DNA from: Octodonta nipae
Lineage: Eukaryota > Arthropoda > Insecta > Coleoptera > Chrysomelidae
Direction of reading: 5' to 3'
Assembly: GCA_034190945.1 (NCBI GenBank)
Contig: CM067218.1
Location: 160,749,270 to 160,813,269 of the forward strand
DNA length: 64,000 bases
The notes below the pieces were generated by a model. It searched no databases. It worked only from the letters and a program-made list of their open reading frames with translations, and was not told where the DNA came from. Numbering within the stretch: position 1 is the first letter of the stretch; the number at the start of each line of letters is the position of its first letter. Positions 45,857-57,581 of the stretch are shown piece after piece. The position numbers were made by a program, and so were the translations under genes.

Positions 45857-46009
45857 CTGATAGTGTTGTAGCTAGCGCTGCTATACAAATGGAAATAACT
45901 GATTCAGCAGCTGAATATTCTGAGGCGATTATGCTAACTAAAATAGTGAGTCCGAAGGACCAATGAGTGAGGACATAACTGAAATCTTGCGAGGTATCCA
46001 TTTAAAAAC
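45857..46009 (-). CDS. probable host first coding exon of a small membrane protein
   Basis: A 153-bp exon with an acceptor CTTTTCCTTCCAG before 46009 and a donor CAG|GTAAGA at 45857. The ATG at 46001 opens MDTSQDFSYVLTHWSFGLTI, followed by LVSIIASEYSAAESVISICI and AALATTLSG, then a phase-1 splice. It appears to have one or two hydrophobic segments (about residues 15-25 and 33-47). I do not recognise the family. Other exons would lie at lower coordinates, but the transposon 43499-45729 is next, so they may be beyond it. It could also be a chance frame. Confidence 0.4.
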
Positions 46010-46049
46010 CTGGAAGGAAAAGTTTCAGTAAAATACTAAGGCTGGTATT

Positions 46050-47660
46050 CATAGTTCGATCTTAAAATTTTTAAGAATAAGCTTCAGCAAGCGTTTACAT
46101 TCACACACCACTATCTTGAGAAAAACTTAATAATCCGATCTTTGCTAAGACTTATCTATTAAGATAAACGTTGCTTAAGACATGACTTACATGTAAAAAT
46201 TACTCATTTATTCATAGTCAAATAAGATAATCTTATAAAGACACCTTAATCTTACTTTTCATTAAAAAAGAGAGTTTTTCTAAGTCTACATATTGTCTTA
46301 AATTTATTGGTATTATAAAAAGTAGTAAAAATAATGGATATTTTGGGGTTATATGATATTGATATTGTCTATATTATTGATATAGATTTTGATTTCGACG
46401 ATGATAATATAATAGCACTTAGTCCTAAAAGCTACATTGGAGATATACTAGATACTTTTGATTTTTATTCGCAAATCGAATTCAAAAAACGATTGGCTAA
46501 AATAAATAACCGATTTCATCAGTGTTTCAGTTATTAATAAGTTTGCGATTTTATGCAACTGCAATTTTCAGGTAATTACAAAAAAGATTGCAATATACTC
46601 CTTATTTATAGTTAAAAACTGACTTGAAGAACAGTAGAAGTTATTTTTACGTTAAATGAACATATGTTTTAATAATAATTTATTCTTACAACTCATTTTG
46701 GGTGATACTATGACAGTATCACAACCAACAGTTTCAAGAATAGTTTTTCCGTGTAAGCATCTTACTTGCAAGGAAAATTAGTGATATAAAAATGCCCCGA
46801 ACTCAAGAAGCTAAATTATAAAATCAGAGAATTTTTTAACTTTCGGGAATTGGTCATGAAGCAATTGATTGGACTCATATCCGAATAGTTCATTCAAGGT
46901 TTCAAAATGTCAATGAAATTTACAGAAATCGAATCTTTGAATGTACAAGTATTTGTTTTATTCTGACATTTTTTTTGATTATTAATAATAAATTGTATAA
47001 TTGGAAATATTATAAATTTTGTTATCTTGTAGACAGTTGTTGGCCCACGAATGGAATTTTCAGATATGGTCCCAGAATGATCTGGAAGTGCACATTTTTC
47101 AAAATTCTCAAATTTACAAGAGGTATTCTGAACATCAACAAACCCCCAGTTTGTTGATGTTCAGTTATTTGTAGGTGATGCTGGATATAATATATATATT
47201 TTTTATGCAATATTAAAACAATGCTAATATTTATGTGGTAATATGATTGAAAAAAAAATAGTATTTTATTGTTTAGTCGTTTATTGTAGGGAAAGCAATG
47301 GAGAGAATTTGCTGACATTATGTTAGTTTATATTTAAATGAATAACTTTTCCATTTTGTTTCAGATCAACAAAAATAAATGCATCTTATTTATTTTAAGA
47401 TGCATTTTCATTTAAACTGAATTATTTTCTAATTTGAAAGTTGGCACCGATTTCGGAAGCCTTACATTTGGCCTGACTACCAGTGGCGCTGAACCTCGTA
47501 TTTGTTCAATTTTACATTAGCTCTTACGGGCTTTTCCCTCTGTATTTTATACTCTTTGATCTTAAGTTTTGTCTCAATAACGCTAGACTTACATAAAATA
47601 AGATCATTCTTAAAACTTTCATCTTACCAAAGTTCATCTTAAGGTCTATCTATGAATAAA
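46050..47660 (+). mobile_element. decayed PIF/Harbinger element
   Basis: The left border has GGCTGGTATTCATAGTTCGA and TCTTAAAA; the right has, on the opposite strand, an ATGAATA...CTATGAATA-like mirror near 47630-47660 (TCTTAAGGTCTATCTATGAA), giving imperfect inverted ends. A broken HARBI1-like reading frame runs between them. Exact ends and target duplication are unclear. Confidence 0.6.
46334..47330 (+). pseudogene. HARBI1-like transposase/nuclease remnant
   Basis: The first frame (46334-46537) ends with DFYSQIEFKKRLAK, like the N-terminal part of HARBI1 proteins. Further on, in several frames, are MTVSQPTVSRIV (about 46710), HEAIDWTHIRI (46860, the first catalytic Asp region), SGSAHFSKFSNLQE (47088, resembling PGSVHDSxxFRxSxL) and VGDAGY (47175). 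Motifs appear in the correct order, but frames change repeatedly. No function is expected. Confidence 0.65.
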
Positions 47661-47721
47661 TCATGACTTAATACCGATAATGCAGTCTTTATGAATTATG
47701 AATTCGTCTGTGCATGTTAAC

Positions 47722-47972
47722 CATAGAGCTCGTACTTCTGGAGGTAGCTGGCAATACACAAATAGCATGCTAAGGCTAGAAAGAGAGGGCAACAGAGAGA
47801 GGAAGAAACTATTTCATTCGATTGAAAGCTGCACCGAGTGAGCTATGTGCAGTATGTGGTACATTTGCTGCACCTCCCAATCGAGTTAAATAGCCTATTG
47901 CTCTCTTTTTTACTATTGACACGATAATTGTGCATTACAGACTACCTCCAGAAGTATATGCTCTAAGATTTT
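47722..47972. mobile_element. short palindromic MITE-like element, copy 2
   Basis: Inverted ends: TAGAGCTCGTACTTCTGGAG and GTAG at the left, and CTACCTCCAGAAGTATATGC with TCTA at the right. Inner parts GAAAGAGAGGGCAACAGAGA and the inverse CTATTGCTCTCTTTTT. Related to 31230-31412; half of it also appears at 61430-61455. Confidence 0.7.
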
Positions 47973-48006
47973 AACATTTAAAAAGTGATGTATGAAACTA
48001 TAAAAA

Positions 48007-48515
48007 TGGCTTGGGTTAAATTACAACACCGCGTGCAAATTGGTGAATTTTTTTATCAGAATCAACTATCTGTGATAACACTTTTTAGAAAATTGCGTGA
48101 AAAAATAAAACAAAAAAACAATCGAAGTGTTTGTTTATATTGATGTGGTTTATGAGAGTGTTGCGGTGGCTACTGAAAAGTGAATCAACATTTTCTAACC
48201 AAAGTCATTGGACCGTTAAAGATCTTGTGAATTAGTCAATGCGATTTTTCTCAAAAACACATCTTTTCTGATGAATCAGGTTTTTGAAATTATTGGTTAT
48301 GTTAATAATTAAAATGTAGTATTGGTATGATTTACTAAAAACGTTTATATCCTTCTCAACGAGTCATTGTTTGATGTTAGGTGGAGTAATTTGAAGATTA
48401 TTTATTTGAGATTCCTACTGGTAATGTTAAGGCAGCGAATTATGTTCGATATCATAAGATGTTAACTGAGGTCTATAAGAATAAATCATAATCGATTTCT
48501 GAAGGATGAAATTAT
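48007..48515 (+). pseudogene. mariner-like transposase remnant
   Basis: Opens MAWVKLQHRVQIGEFFYQNQ, then frames break. Later pieces: SDE at 48270, PSQRVIV near 48355 and GNVKAANYVRYHKMLTE at 48421-48470, in the order typical for the WPPRSPDL-type transposase family (SDE with the first Asp, then xPxRVxVW, then GxxxxxxNxVRYxxML). The C-terminal half is absent. Different subfamily from 44107-45165. Confidence 0.6.
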
Positions 48516-49089
48516 TCTTGTTGCCCCGACTACATTTTATACTGATTATAAATTTTACATACTCTTCTGTTACCGAAATGAACTGAAGAGTGACAGTGCC
48601 AGCAAAATAATCAGGGACCTATAATATCGAGATTAATTAGTGCTCATCTTCTCAATACTTTAGGCACCCTAAATTATTTAATACCCCACGATTTGAGGAG
48701 TAGTTATGAACATAAATAATCTAATGTTCTTTGAAGAATGTTTGGTATGCCACATATACAAATATCCAAAGATGTGATATTTAAACGTTACATTGGTTAG
48801 TCTGGACAGATAGTCGTAGACTTGTCTAACTCAAATGACCATGTTTTCTGATTTAATAATATCTGATAGAAATTATTGACTATGTTTTGTGTAAGCTTTC
48901 GATCGTTTTGGGATTGTTTTATATTTCCTTTTCGTTTTATAACTTACTGATTTCTAAATAAATAATTAAATCCGCATTTAAGTGCTGATTTTGGTTGACA
49001 AATATGAACATTTATTCAGGAACCATAACCATAATATTCAGAAATAAAAACCTGACTTGACAGATTTTTTATTCCTTCTTATTTAGTCA
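48516..49089. other. AT-rich, no feature seen
   Basis: No supported content between the transposase remnant and the LINE. Confidence 0.35.
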
Positions 49090-50695
49090 GAGTGAAAGTG
49101 GGCCCCTTTCTCCCTATATTATCCTTTATTATGATGTTTTGGAGATATCGCCTCACTCCTTGTATTATATTTAATCCTGTCTGTCAAAGGCATTCTTTAT
49201 GTCCAAGTTTATTAGTACCGCTCATCAGACGCAGTATCTCTTGCAGAGCACCTAAAGCTGATCTCACTGGGCTACATTTGTACTGTTGTTGGAATTGGAG
49301 GAATTCCTTTCTTCTCCTCCAACTCCTCATTTGGATAAAGATCGTTCTCCCGGGAAGACCTTCTTTCTGAGGAGTAGATTATACACCCTTGCTATCGTTA
49401 TCGAGTCATATTCGGCCACGCTCTTCACCTCTTCCGCTCTCACTCGATCTATTCCTAGAGCTTTCCGATTTGTCAGTTGGCCCACCGTATCATCACCTCC
49501 TCGACACTGAAGTTCCCAACACCCACAATTGCTCATACCTCGACCTCATTTATCCTCTCTTACATTCGGGAAAAACTCAACCACCTATCTATACTTTTCG
49601 TCCTCATGCGTTTAATATCAAGCACATGAGCCTTTTATCCCCGTAGTGGTTATCCTGTACCCCTGCCCCTATACATCCCTATCAACATCTTCGACCTGCG
49701 TTTCCCGGTTTTTCTCTTTGGCACGTTTTATCCATATAGCTTCTTTTGCCTTATCATTATCTTTTTCCTCAGCTCCATGAGTTCCAAACCATCCTGGTTA
49801 ACAATTTTTGCATCTCAAACATTTCCTTCTCACATTCCCTAACTCATCATTCCACCACTATGTGTTCATTCTTTTATTTTTCCTCTTCTCCATCTTAAGT
49901 TTAATTTCAACATTCGGTAGCTATCCAGGACAGCAGAAGGGTGTTTTAGTTCAAAACATACATATTTGTGGAAATTTAAGGAATCCTCCTATATCACCTC
50001 CCACCTTTTCATGAATCATATTCACCTTTCATCCTAGAGAAGATTGTAACATCCATAAACGATCTGGAGACCCCTCTTTCAATCGTAGGTTGTTTCCCTA
50101 CATTCCCCACCAACATATCCTTACATGGAATCCACTCTTCCTAGTGGATACCGCTTTCATCCGTAACTGGTGACCTCCACAACACCGAGTTGGTGTCAAA
50201 GTCATCTATTATTACCCATTCAAATCATTTCCTCTCAATTTCCCCAATAATGTCATCCACTTTCCTTATAATGTTTGGTTTTGATGTAACACGCCTTGAC
50301 ATAGAAGTTATTGGACTCTACCTATCAGCATTCGGCTTCAGTTTTGTGTCCTCTCACCTCTGCGTATACTTAGAGAAATTTCACCAGCACTCAACTCTCT
50401 CGACCCTTCTGTTATCTACTTTGATTCCCACCCTCTCTTATATAGGTACTCAAAGCTCTTCTATACTTCCTATCTACCGCTGTCTCCCATCTGTGCCCTT
50501 TTTCATTGCACAGATGATATGTCGGTGTCATTAGACACTCCTTGGCCTTGTGTCCACTGGCGCCACAATTGTATCACCAGTCCTTCCAATCCTCGGAATC
50601 AGATGTCAAATGTCCAACATACCAAATCAAATATTTCCTCATTCTCAACCTCTTGCTCACTGTAAATGTTATCCATCCCACTGTTTTGGCAAGGA
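49090..50695 (-). mobile_element. R1-like LINE remnant (ORF1 end, endonuclease, RT start)
   Basis: Reading minus from 50695. An ORF1 zinc knuckle can be read as YNCGASGHKAKEC, with a stop at the first Cys (TGA, near 50570). The apurinic-type endonuclease has WVIIDDFDTNSVLWRSPVTD and MLVGNVGKQPTIERGVSRSF (50220-50050). RT starts with LTNRKALGIDRVRAEEVKSV (49475-49415) and NLDIKNAFDRQD (49195-49160). Many stops and shifts; the RT catalytic site and the 3' end are missing. GC is higher than in the neighbourhood, as in R1/jockey-like elements. Confidence 0.75.
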
Positions 50696-51904
50696 AAGCA
50701 CTCCATATATGTAAGTAAATGAATATTTTTTGTTATTCTAAAATTATGTGATAGTTTTTGTGACAAAATTTTGACACCTTAAATACAACATCCCATTTTT
50801 AAGTAGCTGTAAATTTTGCAAACGCTGGTAGTGGTCTTGTCACATAACATTTTCATAGCTACTAAATTTCGTTTCGTTCATGAATGATACAGACAGCGCG
50901 AAATACCCGTCAACACTCAATGAGTCTTTTTTTGGAATCGATTCAAATTCCCGATTGTATGTTGCAAGTGACTGTTAGTGACATCTACAATTCTTCGCTT
51001 CAAAGGGAAACGGAGTGACGTATTCCATTCCATCTGTGCTCATAACGGCGTGGCTCTAATATATTGCCAGGCGAATCTATGTAATTACATCTCTCCTAAT
51101 ATACACACACGTGCAAGAGCCCTTCAGCCAAGTATTAATTATGAGCTCTCATTCATTGTTTATCACTTACAGCAGACAGAGTATAATTGAGAGTTTCTCA
51201 GCGAATACGATTGCGATGGGTAGATTTCTGTTTAGTAAGTTTCTTTGTTTAAACACTTTCTGGGAAATAACACCACAAGTCACGAAATTTCTGTATATTT
51301 CTAAAGGTTTCGGAGTCTAGGTCAGACTCCGTTGTCAATGGCAAAAACTATGAAAAAAGGCACAATTCTAAAATGTAAAATTAAAATGTTTGATAATATC
51401 TGTTATTTGACTTATGACGGAACCAAGAGAATTTAATTTGATAATATACAGGGTAGAACAGAAACTTCTGGAGATCATATAAAAATAAAGTTCCTTTCAA
51501 ATTTGGAGAATTTGAAAGGGGTGATCTTCAGAATTTTATGTGACGCAAAAAAAATCAACTATCCCGATATTGGGTTGTTTATAATAAGAACATAACCAGC
51601 AGCAAATTCTTCCTTAATCATCGACAACCTAAGATAATCATATCACTACAATAACTATACCATACATACAGGGGCTTTTAGAAAGACTGAAATGTGTGGG
51701 AAACATATAAAATTAAAACATCATTTATAAATATTTTTTTCTGGGTAATTATTGGGAGAAAGTTTTTTTATAAACGTTTTTTCTTTATTGAATTTATTGA
51801 TGTTAGAGCCGGTAGTTTTTGCTCTGTCATATAAAGATAGAGAGAGATAATTTGTTATTCCGTTTAAGTTCAAGTGTAAACTAAATAATTTGTTCTCTGT
51901 TGTT
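50696..51904. other. stretch without recognisable gene
   Basis: Short overlapping frames only. A 12-bp inverted pair, AAATTTGGAGAA/TTTGAAAGGG-type, near 51495-51525 is too small to classify. Confidence 0.4.
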
Positions 51905-52996
51905 TATATCTCTCCACTATCACCGGTAGAGGCAAATAGGTTATCTTTATCGAACCCGTTGAAGCAGTGGCTCTGGAGTCTTCAAACCACAAACTCAAAA
52001 TTTGGTTGAGATATGATGATGTCAATTTTGTCATCTGGCCACATGGACAAGAGGCTCTTCAATTGTTCTTTAACCACATTAATACCCAACATTTAAACAT
52101 CAAATTCTCGATGGAAATTGAGTCCAATGGATCCCTGCCCTTCCTGGACAGGTTGGTTTCATGGTTGCCAAATGATCGCCTGGGCTACTCTGTGTACAGA
52201 ACGCTAACACACATCGACAGATAACTTCACGCCCGCTACCATCATCATCCATCTTAGAAACGGGCAGTCGTGAACTCCCTGGTGCATCGAGCTATATCAA
52301 TTTCCGAACCCAAAAGTTTGAGAAGGGAATTAGCTTGGGTAGAGGGTAACCTACTAAACAACGACTACAGTAACCGAGAGATTCGTAATTCTATTTCTCT
52401 TCACCAAAGTCCCCTTCTTAAGAAAGAATTGTTACCTAGTAAATCAGTAGCATATTTACCATATATCACTAAGGTCGCGGATAGGATTGGGAAGCTTCTC
52501 CATAAGCACGAGGTGAAAACAGTCTACAAACCAGTATCCAAAATCTCACAAATGTTACCCTCTCCAAAGGATAAACAAAATACTCTTTCTTCCAAGGGTG
52601 TTTATTCCATTCCATACTCGTGTGGGGCAGTATACATCGATGAAACAGGTCGATCTATGTGAGAACAAACGTTGTTTACAAACGGGCCTGCTTTCAAACT
52701 CTGCTGTAGCTGAACATCATCACTAAACGGGCCACCAAATCCTCTTCGACAGCTTCTTTGTCGTGGCCAAATTTCGGTATTATTTCACCAGCAAATTCCG
52801 TGAGGCCGTTAAAATCGACAAAAATCCCAAGAATTTCAACCGAGACAAAAGTTACCTACTGATAAAATCCGAGGAACGTATACAAAAATATCTTGACAAC
52901 CATAAAACAATCCAAAATAATCCCATTAAGTGCCTCCTACACTTCTTTTGTCTGGAATTTCGGTGGGCCAATTATTATTATTTCTTCGTTGGCTAG
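51905..52996 (+). pseudogene. Penelope-like element, RT palm to C-terminus
   Basis: Starts with the RT phrase SPLSPVEAN (51915), then a frame change. Next is KIWLRYDDVNFVIWPHG, the catalytic box, where Penelope elements normally have YVDD; here a Val is missing or moved. FLDRLVSWLPNDRLGYSVYR and two stops follow, then LPYITKVADRIGKLLHKH and a GIY-YIG-like SSKGVYSIPYSCGAVYIDET with GRSM, a stop, and the tail YFTSKFREAVKIDKNPKNFN. Penelope proteins pair RT with this nuclease. At least four breaks; 5'-truncated. Confidence 0.85.
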
Positions 52997-53173
52997 ATCC
53001 AAAGTATTAGTCATTTACAATTTGTGCGTCAATGTGACAAGTTTAATAAAGTGAAGTTTCAAAGTGTGTTTATGAGAAAAAGACTGGTTGAGATATATAA
53101 ATGAATTTATTCAAAAAAATGACCTGGTTCAAATCCGGAAAAGTAGAATCAGCTATGACTCTGGCCGTGAAAA

Positions 53174-53280
53174 CCTACGTTCTCATTTGTTTGTTGGTTT
53201 GCTTGTTTGCTTGTTTGCTTGCTTGTTTGCTTGTTTGTTTGTTTGCTTGTTGGTTTGCGTGCTTGTTTGTTTGTAGGCAG
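53174..53280 (+). repeat. (TTGC/TTGT)n microsatellite
   Basis: About 100 bp of TTGT/TTGC tetranucleotides. It creates spurious Cys/Leu-rich frames. Confidence 0.9.
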
Positions 53281-55236
53281 TGATTTCTGGAAGTAGTGAA
53301 CCGATCTAAAAAAGTCTTTCACTAATAGAAAGTTCCACTATCTTCGAGTACCATAGGCTATATTTAATTTTGATAAAATGTTTGATTACGCGATGGGGAG
53401 GCAGTGGGTTGCCTATTGCTTTTACTTAAATGTAATATCTTAGAAATAAAAAGTGATTCTGGCGTGAAAATTGGTGCATAAACTCATCTTCCCAAATAAA
53501 TAAAAAAGAGTTTAATCATTTAGCTAAAATTCAATTATCTTTTGGGGGAAACGTGAGGAAATTATGTTAAAAGAATTATCCCTTTGCGTTAAATGAATAG
53601 AGACATTATTAGTTATTTTGTCAATATTGAAATTATGGAGGAAATGGCCAGTGAAAAGTGTTCACTACCTGATTAATCGTTAAATCAAAAAAAAAAAAAA
53701 AATCGGAAATTGTCGGAAGTCGGAACTAAAAATATGTTAAGTTACTAAAGTTAATAAAAACCAACAAAATTTGAAAAAAATACAAAAAATATCTGTTAAT
53801 AATATTATCTACTTCAGGCAGCATATAAATATAAATTTGAGGAAATTGAAATGCGTCACAAACCTGAAATGAGTAAAATCTCAAAAAGTAAAAATTCAGA
53901 AAACGACAATGCCAAAACTAAAAGAAGTAATTGAAAATGTCAACAGCGCCCTAAAAGTGAAAAGACAAAATGTTAAAAATGACAAATATGAAAAAATGTT
54001 TCGAAGTTGGGCCTGGTCAGCTACTTATTTTTATAATTTATTTCTTGGAAACGGCTCTTAAGATTGTATCTATTATTCCCTTTAAATTGCCACTAAATGT
54101 TGGTATAAGCTAAATTTAATGTCCTTAAAAGTATTACATTTTATTTTTCAAACCAATCCAAGATTCTCCAGTAACTTTGTATTCATTGTGAAATATTTGT
54201 CATGCAGAAACATGTATGAGGGATCATACATTATTTACAATGCTGCAACATCTATTACCGAAGGAATATTATGGTACAGAGAGCAGCGGGATTTCATAAA
54301 TTTCTTGTTCTATTTGATATTCCTGTCCACAGCGTTCATTGCTTGAGAAACATGACTGACACAAATTAGGATTACGTGACCATGTATACAACTGGAAAAT
54401 GCCTCCGAATCAGGACACATTGTGCCATCTTAGGATTGATATTAGTATTAGTTTGTCGACCTATATGACTTCTGGTATTTTCAAAGAACTTAATTAAGTA
54501 CCATGTTTACACTCATACTTAATCATCAAAACTATATTTGAGAACAGTCCAGTCAATTCATTTGTTATTCACTATGATGTCGATTATACGAACAAGTTAC
54601 GGAGTAATATTTTTTTAAAATCTTTATTTAAAGAGTTAGTTGTATAAAGGGTATTAGTAAAATTAACGTAATATCTACTATTCTAGTATGAAGTTTGCCC
54701 ACTGGATGTTGTCACCACTTCCTTTCACATAGTCTATTGGAAGAGAATGTCGTCAATTTAAAATATTCATTGATATTAGGTACCCATTTTTAAGTGAAAC
54801 TTACATGTCGACAAAATAATACAAGTACTATTTTTTTCACTGATCAATAATGACGCTTTCATACAAAATAATGAAAAGCAAGCTGACTGTACCATGCATT
54901 AAAGAGTAGTTCACAAATAAAATTCATCTCCAACTGAGTAGTATCAAGGAATAAAATGGCCGGTTGGTTGGTTTGAGTTCGCATTGAATATTTTGATAGC
55001 TTCGAGTTGGAAAAGGCGAATAGTGATATGCATTTGAGATAAACACAAATATTGCAAATATTCTGAATTTGCAATCTTTTTTATTTCTTACATTTTTTTC
55101 TTATCTGCCACTGTTTTTGTGCAAAAAAGGATCCATTTCATGTGCACCGTAATAACAAACAATACTTCTGCCTTCTGCTACCATTATTTCAAAATCATTA
55201 GAAAGGACAAGTTTATCTATCTTTGAAAACGAAGAG
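53281..55236. other. stretch without supported gene
   Basis: The plus frame 54119-54346 is hydrophobic and ends ITEGILWYREQRDFINFLFY. It faintly recalls the C-terminal end of insect odorant receptors, but I cannot support that. The rest is AT-rich with an A-run at 53687-53701. Confidence 0.3.
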
Positions 55237-56301
55237 ATCAAATTAAGTGCTCAAAACGGCTACCTTCAGTCATTACACAGAAATTTAAACATCGACAAAT
55301 ATATCTTCGTATTCGATTGAAAATCGAAAAGAGAATTTTGAATAACTCTACAAGGAACAATAATTTGATTTCTTAAGTCTTCTATGTCTTGAACAGGAGT
55401 TCCACTATAGACCAAAGTTAAAAAATGTCTATCTCATTTTAATCAGATGAATGAGCTGGCCAAAATTGAGGTCCACCTCGACCTATCCAGCGATCTGTAT
55501 ATGTTTCGTTCAAATTTCGACGTGCTCTCAAACAAATATGGGCAGTAGCGCCATCGTGCATAAACTACATTCCGGCTCTGACACCTAAACGAATCGGATC
55601 AAGTAGAACTGGCAGCTCTTCGTTTAGAAACTGAGTGAATGTATCTAAATTTAATGTAGGTGGAAGGAAATGTGGGCCAATTAGATGATTTTCAGTAGTT
55701 TCAATCCACACGTTTAAAGAAAATCGTTCCTGGGGGTGAGCTTCAACGATACCATCAGGATTTTCTTCCGCCCATATGTGTTTGAGGTGGTTATTAATAA
55801 TGGCTTTCCTTCAGAAACTTGCTTCCTCCGTTAATAAAATGTGCTCAAGAAATTCTAGGTGTTGCCTAATCATATCTAGCATCCAAAACCAAAAAGCGAG
55901 ACAGTTAGAAAAATCACGAGGTAAAAGTGCCTGGGCTCGTTGTACATGATTTGGATATAACAGCTGTTCCTTTAAGAAGGTAAATCCCGTCAGATGATCA
56001 ACATGTAGCTTTAAAGCAATTTTCTTAGTGTTGGTATCGGGATGCTAGGCAATTAAATTAAGTACAGCTTCTTCTAATTCTAGTGTTCTAAGATCTCGGT
56101 TGCGACTACAATCATGTTTTCTAGATTTGAAGCTACCTGTTTCTCTTAGTCGTTGATGAACCCGTCCAAACAAATTGTGAAGAGGGGCTACACGTTGAGG
56201 GTATATTGTAACATGTCTTCCCGACGCTTCTAAGGAATTACCATTAGAGAGACCGTAGAATGCATGTCAGCCATTTCAGCGTTTGAATAAATCGCCATAT
56301 T
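55237..56301 (-). pseudogene. mariner-like transposase, nearly full length, frame-broken
   Basis: On the minus strand from MAIYSNAEMADMH (56301): YGLSNGNSLEASGRH, LFGRVHQRLRETGSF, ELEEAVLNLIA, HIWAEENPDGIVEAHPQERF, SLNVWIETTENHLIGPHFLP, FMHDGATAHI (second Asp), DRWIGRGGPQFWPAHSSD (third Asp; WPxRSPD in relatives) and a C-terminal SRFEH at 55240. At least five stops or shifts. Same superfamily as 44107-45165 but a distinct subfamily. Terminal repeats not found by eye. Confidence 0.8.
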
Positions 56302-57228
56302 GCTCAAAATTCGTCACGCAAACTATTACTGTGTGCCAGTAAAAATCAAAATTAACAATAATTAAGTTGGAGTTGTCAATACGAGAAATTAATATGACAA
56401 CCGCCTAGAACAGAAAGAAACGTAGGAAACAAAAGAGACTGCAAGTTCATAAGAGATTCACATTCAATTTTTGTCAGTTGCCAACGGCCTACTGAAAAAA
56501 AGTTGTTGGGGCACAAAGAACACGTGACCCCAGAGAAAGTACCAGCCTGTAGATTTTCTTGATATGAAGACTTCATAGAGGCATTAATGTTCCAAATTGA
56601 ACTAAATATCTCGAGAACTTTAGTAGAACAAATATACTCAAAAAATGTGATGATTTCAACACCTTGTACATTGGTTCACAAAATGACTCGAGGAAGCACA
56701 TCTTAAAATTTTTCGCACTTATTCATTTACACACTGTATATAAACTATTTCCGGGATAGCCACTTTTCCAGTCGATTATCCATGGCATATCTACCAGTTT
56801 TAAGCCAAAACCAGGCTTTTTAATTATAAATTAAAAATTACACATTTTTCTTATTTAGCAATACATAGAAATAGGTAAAAAGAGGAATTGAATAGTAAAA
56901 AAATTATATGATCGGTGGCATTTGAAAGTATTTGAAAATCTTGATATTTGAATTATTTTTCCTTAACCTCTTGTACAAAATCGCAAGCTAAAGTGTCACG
57001 TATAGAAAAAATAGTTTCAACATTCAGTCCCATTTTGTTATGACTTTATATTTTGACTTGTATTGTAAATTATTACGGAAACTGTTCGTCCTAAATATAT
57101 AAAGTGATTACGAAACATATTTTTAGAGTTTTATGCAAATTCATCATAAGAAATATACAATTCTATTTAAAATAACAAAGTTTGAGTCAAGTGCTGGTAT
57201 AACGGCATGTGGCCGACAATAATTCAAC
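56302..57228. other. AT-rich, no feature seen
   Basis: May include the flank of the decayed transposon; no inverted end could be matched. Confidence 0.35.
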
Positions 57229-57241
57229 TAAAAAGAGCCTA

Positions 57242-57568
57242 TTTGAAGACGCGAAATATAAAGACCGACATCTAGGATTTTCGGGGAAACTAGCACATAG
57301 AGGTTCCGAATCTGGAGCCATTCTATGTAATTGCTGTTACCCGTAATTCCTGGGTTAGAATATCACGATGAACCTCTATGTGCTAGTTTCCCCGAAAATC
57401 CTAGATGTCGGTCTTTACATCTCGCTTCGTCAAATTTAACGAAATGTATCAAATACATAAAGAAGTGTTTGAGAGGACATTCAATTGTGTGAAGCGCAAC
57501 TGGTGAACAGAAACAATATATATTATATATATTGTCTTGCGCACAAAAGAATGACACCTCGAAGAGAG
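57242..57568 (+). mobile_element. second retrozyme-like insertion (inverted leader plus one partial monomer)
   Basis: Flanked by the 13-mer TAAAAAGAGCCTA at 57229-57241 and 57569-57581. As at 16648, it opens with an antisense piece (57244-57347, GAAGACGCGA...GACCGACATCTAGGATTTTC) and turns into sense sequence near 57366, ending CACCTCGAAGAGAG. It carries one hammerhead-like site. Total 327 bp. Confidence 0.8.
57478..57553 (+). ncRNA. degenerate hammerhead ribozyme
   Basis: Stem I strands (CATTC, TTGT, CGCAA and TTGCG, ACAA, GAATG) and stem III CAATAT/ATATTG with GTC are kept. The core reads CTGGTGA, with A6 changed to G, and the stem II hairpin is gone: CTGGTGA-ACA-GAAAC. The would-be cleavage point is after C57535. 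Predicted inactive. Confidence 0.7.
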
Positions 57569-57581
57569 TAAAAAGAGCCTA

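Noticed and set aside
53088..53283. Cys/Leu-rich open frames
   Set aside because: Produced by the TTGT/TTGC microsatellite.
54119..54346. Possible odorant-receptor C-terminus
   Set aside because: Only vague hydrophobic similarity; no splice context or diagnostic motif.
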